Of a stretch of DNA of 64,000 nucleotides, positions 34,301-46,300 are shown piece by piece. Numbering within the stretch: the first letter of the stretch is position 1; every line of letters begins with the position of its first letter. The stretch lies in the NCBI GenBank assembly GCA_963922205.1, contig CAWUHX010000042.1, positions 1,364,001 to 1,428,000 on the forward strand, written 5' to 3'. The notes under the pieces were generated by a model that did no database searches, was not told the DNA's origin, and saw only the letters and a list, made by a program, of their open reading frames with translations. Both the position numbers and the translations under genes were made by a program. Source of the stretch: Romanomermis culicivorax. Lineage: Eukaryota > Nematoda > Enoplea > Mermithida > Mermithidae.

Positions 34301-37300
34301 TACTCAGCACGTTCAGCCCTTAGCTTTCGTTACGAATATTCATTACGTCAGTCTGACCGATTGTGCTTGGTAAGTAACAAAATCCACAATGCATCAAGGT
34401 TTTCTATTATACATCTATGATAGTTGAAATGCTTCCTATATGAGAGGTGGTATTTTCGATAGATGTTTTATATATCAAGTGGCGAAATACAATTTTGGAA
34501 CCAATTGACCCTCTAAATAAATATTTTAGACAACGAAATTGTAGTATTCCAGTATATTTTGCCCTGCTTTAAGAGAAATTGTGATCTTTGAAATTCGACA
34601 TCCATCGAAGTCTGATGCTGTCCGCAGAAAAAGTTATTTCTGTGGGTCGATATGTCACGAGCAACTTTCTTGTACTATGCAGGCCTGTAGGCAGAGGGGT
34701 TGGGGGTAGTCATAGTCCCCCGAAATGTTTCAAGTGTTAAAAAAGCAGTGGTAGTGCTTTTTTTCAAGAAAAAAACCAAATACCTTTGGTTTTTTCTTCA
34801 AGAAAAAGTCAAGTCAGAAACGCAAATTTTACAGTAAATTGAGTGAAGAAAATGTGTGGCCCCTAAAAAATTCCTGGCTACAAACTTGCTACTATGGATG
34901 GAAAATCTTCGCGAATTCTAAGCTATTCGAATCCAATAGTGCCTCCAAGGTTCATACACAACCTGAGAAACTTGCGATTCGGGGGATTTTTTCTTTTTTC
35001 TGGAAAACCTGGTAACCTGGCTATGTCAACGGATATTATATAAATTTGAAGATTAATTAGATAATCTCTCTGAAATTGTGTAAGCAGAAAAAGTGGAAAC
35101 TCCGCAATGGATTAAGTTTATGGGATTTCATATCTCTTGTGCAGGTTTTTTGCACGCCTCCATCTGCACCGTGTTGAATCGTTTACGAATGTTTCTGCAC
35201 CGAAGAAATTTTGGCTGTTCCAAACAGGGTTTTTTTCCGCACAGTGCGGACCTTTTTTGGGCTGTGCGGAAAAATTTTTGGGCATTTTCCGCACAGAACG
35301 GAAATTTCTTTGGGCGTTTCTACTGCTGGCATTGATGAAAAGGTGCATTTTGGTGCAATTTAGGTGGTCAAAATCTCAAATTTTTCCGGCGCTCCGCGCC
35401 GGCAATGGAAATAATTTATAATATTAACTACAATTAAGCTGAAGCACAGCCAAAAAGAAATTTAGTTCGATTTCTCGGTTGTCCCTGATTGTTTCCATCA
35501 ATCTTATATGTCTCTGCTAGAGTGAGTAAAACTCGTCTCTTTGTAGTGTGAATTGGAATTTTCATATGAATTAGCTGATTTTTCCCACATTTCTCCACAC
35601 ATTTACTTAATACCATCATTTTTTCTAGGAAAAATCTAAACTGAAAGTATTACAAATTATCTCTAAAATATATTTTTCAACATTTCAGTAGCTCCTTTGT
35701 TCAAAAATTCTCTGGTGTGACGCATCAGGAGTTAAGTGTGCATGGTTTTCATGATTTGAAGTTTCTCATCCCATTCATCAATTAGTAATCTTCAGTGTTA
35801 TATCTTTTTTTCTTGAAATGCTTCTAACTAATGAAGGTGGAAAGCAAGTAGTATTTCAGATTTTCACGATTTTCTGAAAAACAATATATCATATAGGACT
35901 GGAAATTTGTGAGCATACTGACCGAACCTTTAAAATTTTTCGAGTGAGAAATTTTAAAGCAAGAGCTCTATGTTAAAGATTTATACGACAGTACTGATTC
36001 GTGTTACTTTTTCAATTGGGAAGCATTTTGTAAAAAACGGACTATAGGTTCGGATTTTGTTGAAAATTGAGATTTAATATTAATCTTCATGAATTCTTTC
36101 TCTCACTTGAAGTTTTCTGAACTTTGTGAACACAAATTTTGTCATTGGGAAACTACACGATTTTTGACTGAAAATGCAAACCTTTTATTTTAGAGATAAA
36201 GCTTGAAAAGGCTCATTTTCCAGCATTCTAGAATATCAAAATGTAGAAATTGAATCAATTGGAAAATCAATTGAAATCTATAAATCTTCAGCTCTAATCA
36301 CAGAAATGACAGCAGCAACTATTAATTTTGCTCAATCAATCTAAAATAATGTTTTTGAGGTAGAAAAACAGATACTTTCCATTATTTTCTTAGCAATCTA
36401 TAATTTTCGCTCATTTCACACATTTTTCAAATGATTTAAACTTCGAACGGAAAAAATTTTCGTGTGCGGAAAAAATTTTGGGTCATTTCCACACAGTGCG
36501 GATGAAGGCGTGCGGAAAAAAACCCTGGTTCCAAATAAAAATAAGTTCAAAATACGCAACAATTACAGTCTTAATTCAAGGTCCTTTTCTTGCGCTGATA
36601 CTGTTAAAGCTGCTAATGTTGAAATGAGACTTGGGTGATAATAAAGAAATATATAAATGGATTAGAATCAAAAATAGACCTAATCAGTCACGCGCTAATT
36701 CACCTAATCAGGCCGAAACCTTAGGTAGAATAAGTCTGCAACAGTTCGGTCAGTCTCAAGTTCAACAAAAGATCAACTGCTTTCGTTCCAAAGAACTGTG
36801 GATGACCAAATAACACTCTGAGCTCAAGTAACTTCAAATCAAGGGCAAACCAAGAAGGCAGGCCGACAATTGAGTCACAAATGTAGACTTGCACACTGGG
36901 TGGAACTCCTGAGATCCAGGTTCTAACCTGTGTTCCCTCTGCTACGAAAAAATAAATAAATGTCTGAACAAGGGGTGTTGTATTTGGGCGTCAAACTCCA
37001 CAAAATACAATCAATAAAATAATAAAACAATATGGCCAGTCAGGCCAGCCGATTTCTTTCAATAAAAAACAAATAAACATAGAATGACCAAAAACATAAA
37101 CAACTGCACCTTTTATGCATGGTGTCTATGCAAATCAGCATTGACACAAATTGCGTCGACATTGGCTATTTGTTCCCAACCATGATATATACTATGTCCA
37201 TCCTCGACATCGTTCGAGCCTCATAACTGACCAACAGGAGGTTAAAAAGAATCATATTACACCACTATGACAATTTTGGACCTTTTCAGGACCTAATACA

Positions 37301-40300
37301 GTCAATGCAGTTTTCTGAATCTTTTTGGTCATTCATGCCCCCTTGTAGAAAGCATTCCGAATGACCACCCTCTTACGTCAAGTCTTTCTTACAGGCATAC
37401 CAGAATGTCCATAAGGCTGCCCGGCTGCACTACCTCTTGGTCTAGATGCCGACGGATTGATGACTCAGCATCGGCTTGACTTTCCAAGTGTACCACCAAT
37501 ACCACTTTGATCTGCACTAGGGCTGAGGGTCTTCAGTTGCCTACCTTCCCATGATCTTTCGTTTTGGACCTTGTGAGTGATGCCATGGACAGAACATACG
37601 TCTGTCTATCTCTTTCCAGTTGCATGTTTCAATGTGAAGTCTCCACCACCTTTCCAATGCTACCTCCGCCAAATTTTCTATAAAATTCTAAATAATTTAC
37701 ATATTATGTACGTTAGTATATGAATTATCACAAAAAAAATCAAATTTCATATTGTCATTGATTGAGCAAAAGAAACAAAAAGAAAAATAAGGCAAGATTT
37801 TTGAACCAAAATTAAGATGAAAAAATAAATTTTTGCACGCTGCATTTCCAGCAGTGCCACTGTACAAAACGAGTATAAATTTTAAAGCATGCAACAATTG
37901 AGAAATTTTTTTTGTATTTTATATTTTATGATTTTTTTTGTATTTTTGTGTTTTTTGTTGAAAATAAATGCGAAAAATGATATTTTTCTGCCAAAAACCT
38001 TTGCCAATATATTTTACTGTTGCAGCCCGCCACCTCCTTGCCCCCCTGTATGGGCTCCTCCACAACCTCTGTAAGGTCTCCATACCCACTGGCCCTGCTG
38101 GCCACCTCTACCTTGCATCTGGGGTGCAGCACCTCTGCCATACAGACCACCTTGGTTGGGGTTGTGGAACTGAAACTCCTCCACGACCACCTTGGTTGGG
38201 GTTGTGGAACTGAAACTGGCCTCAGCTGTGGTTACCAATTTTTTGCACCTTTCCTTGCATATTCAGTGTTAATTCTTGGCTTCCTTGACCTTGACCCTGA
38301 GGTCTGGGAACCTCCAAAGTTTTGCCAGTTTTTCCATCTTGAGCTTTACTGAATTTAGCAGAGCTTTGCAAACTGGCACTCCTTTTGGCTCCCATCACTT
38401 GGACCTGGTGATTGCTACTGAGCATCACTGATGGAAAGGCCGTTTTGAATTCCACGGGGGTATCTTGGCTGTTATACATCCTCAACAGTCCGTTATTTGC
38501 TGCCACCATTGCCCAGGCATAAATGTTGCCAATATGAATGGGGGACAGTGGGGCACATTCCAACATAAGGAATAGCATCATCACCAAGTACCTTGCCGAA
38601 GAAAACATGTCAGGTGCTCATTCTCCTTGGAGCCACCTGGGGACAAAGTCATAAATGACTCTTTCCCAGAGTTCCTCAGGTAAATTGATCCAATCATAGA
38701 GAAAAGCTCCCTGTATTCTGAACTGTTGTTCATAATTGCAGATGATTTCCCTAATGGCATCATTTACCATGAGAAATACTCTTTCTAACTCAAATTGCTC
38801 GGAAGCAAAATAGTTGGTCATTGCACTTGTGAAAAATGAAATTGGTCCAGCTTCTCTGGTTTTTGGCTGAAAGACATCCCAAAAGTCCAAGAGACTGTCC
38901 TTAAATTTTTCCACAGTCATTTCCGGTGTTTCATTTGCCTGAGCAGCCTTTGACTGCTTAATTTTTCCAGGAACAGCCCCTTGCACTTGACTAGCTGCCA
39001 CTTCTGGTTTTTGGCTCTTGCTGAGTTTTGCCTGACCTTTCAGTATCAGTTTCTCCATCGCAAGGCCTATTGCGCCTGAAGTTTGGCTAGTTTGCTATGT
39101 GCAATCTGTAGTTGCAGTTACAAACAAACATGTAACCACTGATGGCATTCGAGTGGAGGTAGAAGTAATTTGGGATGTGGGGGTAGCAGTGGAGGTAACT
39201 GTGAAAGTTGAGGTCGATATGATGGATGAAGTCACCATCTTGCTGTCTTCCTCTTTTGCTTCCACTTTTGCCCCCTACTACCTTTCTTCCTTCTCCTTCA
39301 ATCTCATCTTCTTTTTCCTTTCAGTCATAAATAAAATTCTCTCATCATTCCATCCCTTGTCTCTCATACTCTGGACAACCTTGGCTGAATACAATCCTGG
39401 AATTGCCCCATCAGCAGAAAAAGATATAACCTCTTTACTATCCATCATTTCCAAATCCGGTGTTTCTGCTACATCTTCAACAATAATTAGTTTGTCAGCG
39501 GCAATATCCTCGTCTACTTTCATTGGCGATAGTGGCTCTATCGCTCTCTGTTCTACAATGGGCATTGTGTCCTCCTTCTTTCGGGGCCCATACTTGACTT
39601 CCATCTCGTGGATCTTAGCATTCATTACGGCCATTCCTTCCTTAAGTTCTCTTTCCATTTGCTCCCGTTCGAGATGGATTTTTCACTTCACTTCTTCCTC
39701 CATCCTCAAAATCTCTTCCAATCAACATTGGGCCGCGAGTTTGGACTGCGTCTGAGCAGTTTGAGCTTGCATCAGTTTTGTTGCCGGAACTGATTGCTCT
39801 TGCTGCTGCTCTTCTTCCGACATTTCAGTCACATCCTCATTAAGCCTCCCGTCTTACAATTCATCTTCAGCAGGCAGTCCAACTGCATCACTGAAAATTT
39901 CACTTTCCGAGGTTTGGACTTCTTGGCCTGAAAATATCTGAATTTCAACTACACTCACTCCAGCCTGCTATTTGTCTTCACCTTTCAGACTATCAGTCTT
40001 GGTGGGACTAATCTTGCCAGCTAGTTTGGTGATAGTACCTTCAACCAGTGCTATAACTATAAGTATGCTGAATTCCCAGTAAATCGGAGGCCAAGGGTCT
40101 ATAGTTGAAGATCTTTCTAGGGAAGGATATACTATACTCCCTACTTTCAGCCATACAACCATAGACATCCCCAACCTTGTTGATTTTTGTTAGCCAGGTC
40201 AACCCATATTTTAATGAAGGCGTTCTGACTGCGAGCTTGATATGGTAGAACCTAACATAATAAAACAGATTTGAGCTATAGTTCTTACTGTCTGTAGTAA

Positions 40301-43300
40301 TACTATCAGGACTACCAGGTATCAGAGCACACATGTCAGCATTCTTCCATAATCTCAACAGAATCCGCATAAATCCGAAACAATTCATCCAAACACATAT
40401 TCCAGCACCTTTTCTGGGTGTCTCATACTCGTGTGGTAAAGTTTTCACCAACAAAAGATATTGGACTAACCTATCATCTGACCGCCAAGCCATTTCCTTT
40501 ATTTTTCCCTGTAGCTCTGGGCTGAATGATGTAATGAACCTGTAACTGAACATTTCGGACATTACAAAATCCAGTTCCTTTCAGCTATGAGGCCAGATCA
40601 TGTGGAAGGCCAGCGAGACTTAAGTACATGCAGCTTGCAGTTCTGAGAACTGCTTTTCCTCAAATGCTTTAGCATACTCTGCCAGTTGAGGCTTCCAATG
40701 ATCTTTATCAAAATACCCCATTCCAGGATCAATGTCAATTAGCACATGAACCAGATGATTTTTTAAGGCAACAAGTAGTGCTTGCGTTTGATGATCCTGA
40801 GGCAATTTGATAACTTTCGGGACCCTTTTTTAACTCTACCTAATTTTGCCCGTTTATAGCATTTGATTTTCGGGGCGCTCTAGCACCTTTGTGCAAAACA
40901 CTGCAAAAATTTGAAACTTGAAATTTTTGGAGCAGAAACTTTATATTTAGCCTTTCTGGCTGTTGGGTGTCCCTTTATAGAAACCAAAATTGAAAGGCAA
41001 AAATATGTGAAATTAGGTTTTTTCACTGTAAACCCAACACACTTTTGCTACTCGACGAGCTCAATCGATTACAAGCTTGATCTCTGTGGCTAATTTCTGC
41101 TAATCCTCTTCTTCACTGCTTTGCGGGAACCAGAGGTAGCAGGAATGACAAAACCTTCCCTAATCGGATCACTTAATTTGACTGAAGTCTTTTTGGGATC
41201 ACCTAGGTTCGGCCCTGCCATCCCCTCTTACCTAATTTTTTGTGTATTTTGCTCAACTCCCACTTGGTAGCTCGTCCCAGAAATGGCACAGAAATAGCCT
41301 TGAAAAACACCCCTGAGGAGCGTAACCTCCGCTCATAACTATCTAACTGTGTACAAAATAATTAAAAGTTTTATCTTACCATCAACCAAAAAACAGTGAT
41401 TGTTTTGCCGCGGGTGGGTCGTCCCAAACTGGAGCTCCTCGTCCATTGCCTTGTACATACACGTACATTCCTTCCGCATACCCATTCTCCAAATTTGGGC
41501 CTGTATGCTTTCTCGAAAATATTTTTAAAATTTTTTGAAACCAAATTTGAAGCTGTGAAATGTAGACAGATGTAAAAACATTTTCAGTCTATTTCCTTGC
41601 AGCTACAAATTACCTCATGGGGGGTTCCTTCCATTTGAAAATACTCTCGAAAAAATTTGAAAATTGAGAGCAGACGCAAGACATGACTTTGAAAAAGTTT
41701 TGAATGATTTGGAGTTGTTAATCAAGAATGTGTAAAATGACAAATTTACAAAAATGGGTCATTCACTTTAGAAACTCTTCCCCCGCTGCATTAAAAACAA
41801 AACCTACATGTCAAAAAATATTTAAAACGTATTTTAACCATTACAAAACACAATTAGAATAAATATTTATTTAAAAAAACAAAATATACACACACAAATC
41901 AGCAGATTTGAAACTACTTATGGCGGCGCTCCCTTTTGCGCTAATCTCAAAGGTACAGTAAAACCGTATGATCGATTTTTTACATAGTTCTGCCATCTTG
42001 TAGCCTCGTAGCAAAAAATTTTCAGCCTATTTGCTGAAACCTTTTGCTGTAGCAAAAGATTATCATAATGTGCAATTGTTATCATGTTATCTTCCAATCT
42101 CAAAACATCAGTGATAATGTAGGGCCCTTCCCAAGTGAAGCCCAATTTCTTGTGCTTTTCAAATTTAAGAAGAACCCAATCATTTTCCTTGAAAACCCAG
42201 CTTTTAATTTTCTTGTGGAAATATCTTTTGCTAGCTTCTGCTGCATTCTGAATATTTTCGGCAATAATACTATAAAGCCTGGTTATGTGGTCAGTTAGGA
42301 TGAATTTGTATGTATCATAATTCATGGGCATTACTATTTTGAGAGCGTTCATCAAATTCATCCTGAACTTTGCCTCATGGCCCCATAACAATGCAGTACC
42401 TCAAATACTTCCTCATCAGCTATATCTATTAACTGATTTTGCGAAGATTGCATTGGAGTTTGCCTTTCTGTGTTTGGTTTTCTGAAGTCCTTAATATGCT
42501 TTTGGGTGCTTTCATAAGGCCTTTGGATTACATTCACATTGGCTTGCTGCTCCTCAGCAATTTCGGTTTGTGCCCTGTTTATTATCATGGGCTGTTCTCT
42601 TGGCCCAAATGTTCTAATCGCATTCCTGTACTTTAACTCTATCTCATAGACTGCCTGCGAAAGATCATACCAATTTTTGAATTTTGCTATGTCTTTCTGC
42701 AGTTCTAATTGATAAGTTAAAGAACTTCTATAGAAAAAAGTTTCATTGATCACTTTTTTTAAACTCTTTAGTTTCACTCTGATAAATGAGATTCACATGT
42801 GCTCTGACCCTTTTCAAAAATTTGGTTGCCGCCTCATCCAGTTCCTGTTTGATATCCAACAAATCTCTTTTGAGCATATCCAGGTTACAATCTGGAGCAT
42901 AATAGTTCAAAATTTTGTCTTGGGCTTCGCTATATGTCATTGACTCTTCAGCCAATTCTTTCGGCAAATCCCTTGACAATCAGGTTAATGCTTCCAGTGT
43001 CACCTCATCAGGAGTATTCTTTCAAAACTCACCTTCTAGCTCCACTAGGAAAACAAGAACCTGTCTACTCGGCATATCTGACTGCAGTAATTTTGGTTTG
43101 ATTGCCCTTTCTATGTCATAGACAGTTGGGCCTACCTGAGCCAGATTGACCCATAAAGCCGGATCAATCTGAATCATCGTAGGCATAACCTGCAGCCTGA
43201 CATTTGGGCTTTCATCCCTAATACAACTGCTTTGCTGTGACACAGTTGGATTTATCAGACTCAGGTTTTTTACACCTTCATCAAAACCACAACTGCTCAC

Positions 43301-46300
43301 TCTCTGCTCCACTCTTGAGGTAGTGTGCAAATGTGGCATATACTGCTGTTTAGGACCTAGACTTGACTTTTGGTCTTTCTGTCTACAGTCATTCTGAAGA
43401 GCGATACCATCATTTTGCCACACCAACTCTTCATGGGATTGCTCAAATTTCAATGCACGACCTTGTTCCATACAGCCAGCATTGCTTTGCCTTGGTTCAT
43501 TTGCCTTACTGGCTTTCTGTGAACCATTATTAGCAATGTTGGCGAATATACTATCATAAACTTCTAGTCTGTTCATGATTTGGTCCAACTTTTCCTCCAA
43601 TGAGCTCTTGCGAGGATTTTCCTGATGCTCTTCCCACTCGTCATCCCAATACAATCAATGGTATGTATCAAATAATTGAAGGGGCTTATTCATAGGCCAG
43701 CGCTGATGTTAAACCACAACTGGAATATTCATCTTTGGTATAGGATGCGCTGGTCCAGTAATATATGGTTCTAATAAATGGCCTCTCCTCGGGAGGTTTG
43801 TTGATGATTGTTTTTTAAATAAATGATCTTGATTCGTCCATAATATTGCGTCATCATCCTCCCTTTCCACAGCTGTCGAGCACGTAGGTATTTCACCCTC
43901 ATTTTCCACCGATAAAGGCCTGTGATCTGAGCCAGTATCTTCTTCAGCCCAACTTTTAGCTGAAGTCAAGACAATAAGCTTTTCTGCCTCACAGACCTTT
44001 TTTCCCTGTGGTGTTCTGGGCAGCCTCGAACTCCTGAGACCACCTTGGTTGTCTTTACTCATTTTGTAGCCTCCTAATTCTCTATAAAATCCGATTGGTT
44101 TTTTGACTCCTCTAGTTTGCCTCTGATTTTCCGTTACTTTGAGTGTCAGAACTCAGAAGCCACCACTTTTTGAAATGAGACTTGGGTGATAATAAAGAAA
44201 TATATAAATGGATTAGAATCAAAAATAGACCTAATCAGTCACTCGCTAATTCACCTAATCAGGCCGAAACCTTAGGTAGAATAAGTCTGCAACAGTTTGG
44301 TCAGTCTCAAGTTCAACAGAAGATCAACTGTTTTTGTTCCAAAGAACTGCAGATGACCTAATAACACTCTGAGCTCGAGTAACTTCAAATCAAGGGCAAA
44401 CCAAGAAGGCAGGCCGAGAATTGAGTCACAAATGTAGACTTGCACACTGAGTGGAACTCCTGAGATCTGGGGTCTAACCTGCGTTCCCTCCGCTATGAGA
44501 AAACAAATGTCCCAATGGGGGGGGGCATTGTATTTGGGCGTCGAACTCCACAAAATACAATCAATAAAATAATAATACAATATGACCAGTCAGGCCAGCC
44601 GATTTCTTTCAATAAAAAACAAATAAACATAGAATGGCCAAAAACATAAACAACCACGCCTTTTATGCACCATGTCTATGCAAATCGGCGTCAACACAAA
44701 TTGCGTCGACTTTGGCTATTTCTTCGCAACCACGAGATAGACTATATCCATCCCCGACACTAACACTGATGTCCTAACGTTGCTTCCTGCAGTGATTGGT
44801 TGACTGCTGCCGTGAGAATAATATCTTGGAATTTAATGCGCAAAAAAGACTTCAGCCTTTAGTTAACCATATGTGTACTCAAAATCCTTGTTTTTTAAAG
44901 TATTCTGGGTAAATTTAAGAACAGAAAAATGACTTGAATGCAGTTTTTTAGCACATTTCGAAATTTTGTTAGAAATTTCTCGCTCTCAATCATGGGCATG
45001 CGTTCTAACATCTTAAATTTTTATTAGTTTGACTTTGGTTTCATTAGCACAGTCTTAAAAATCTATGATTGAATGGGAAATGAAGGAATATGTCAAGCAT
45101 AATATTAACATTCAACAATGACACAATGAGATGAGTAAACTTAAAGACTGGAATTTTGACGACAAAAATGTAAATTATGCTGAAGCGTCGAAAAATTTTG
45201 AAATTTTAACGTGTTATAAAGTCGGAAAATCGATTCTCTGAGTAGAACAAGACCGAATTTCGACAACTTCTGGGTCCAAAATTCATGTTTTGTGCAGGAA
45301 ATTTCCAAAAGACAAAAAAGTGTTTACTGTGTTTAAAAAAGCCTGCTTTTATGACGTGACTTGCATTACTGTCCCAAAATATTCTCGTCCCACCGATTTA
45401 TGAAGTCCATTATTGAATTTTCAAACTTATGAACATTTACTTCTATTTGTAAACAATGCCGTCCGAAAAATTTGCATATTTCAAACAGAAAATATGCATA
45501 AATGTAGTCTCTTTTTCTCGAAATGCTTTTAGATGAAGAAAGATAAAACAAAGTACTATTGTTATAATTTTCTGCAGAACTGTATTTCACATCAGACTGT
45601 AAAGTTGTCTGCGTATTCGACTAATCTTCTCCTTTTTTGACCAAAAACTCTGTAAAAGCTTTGTATAGAGAATTTTGATGACCGTATGAATTTAATGGTG
45701 ATTTTTCAATTTAGAATCATTTTATAAGAATCAAAGAGGCTATATAGTTTGTTTTTCTTGAAATGCTCCATCAAAAATAAATCCTCGCATTTGCAGTTTC
45801 TGGATGGAAAGCAAGTACTATTCCATATTTTTGCTATTTCTTGCTAAACCATGCGTCGCATTGGACTGAAAATTGCGATGTAACAATTTGACTGGAAAAG
45901 CTTTCTCAACTCCACCATTCTCATATCAAAAGAATCAATTGTAAAATTACTGATTATTATATCAAAAAATTTAAATTTTGTATTGATCTTTAGCTGGATT
46001 AAGAAGTTTTCAACGGAATGTGCAATGCTGGGTGTCTACTATTAAAAATTGAAATTTGTCTGTCAGGTTCATTGTCCTACATCATTTTCAAATAAGCCTC
46101 ATAACGCAAAAATTCAACTAAATTCGAGGCTCATTTGGAAAAGATGGACTTTCATAATTTTATTTAGAAAAAACCTGGGAAAGTCAGGGGATCTAATTTT
46201 AGAAAATCTGCGTGATCCCCGATCTTCAAAATACTTCCTGATTAGTTCGTACCATAGAATTTTCCGATCAAAAATTGTTAATCGGTAGACAAAGTTATTG

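Larger units (their letters stand above)
36620..44759 (-). mobile_element. LTR retrotransposon on the - strand, pol deleted
   Basis: Two LTRs of 590 and 588 bp (36620-37209 and 44172-44759) start TGAAATGAGACTTGGG and end CGACA in + orientation, and are highly similar. Coding runs on the - strand: gag from 44062, then only the integrase C-terminus, then an unrecognised block. Protease, RT, RNase H and the integrase core are missing. Flanking 5-mers (AATGT and CTAAC) do not form a clear target duplication. It lies in CHAF1B intron 10, antisense to the gene. Confidence 0.88.

Noticed and set aside
39099..39755. Long Ser/Ile-rich + strand frame
   Set aside because: It is the complement of the acidic/basic minus-strand coding block of the LTR element.
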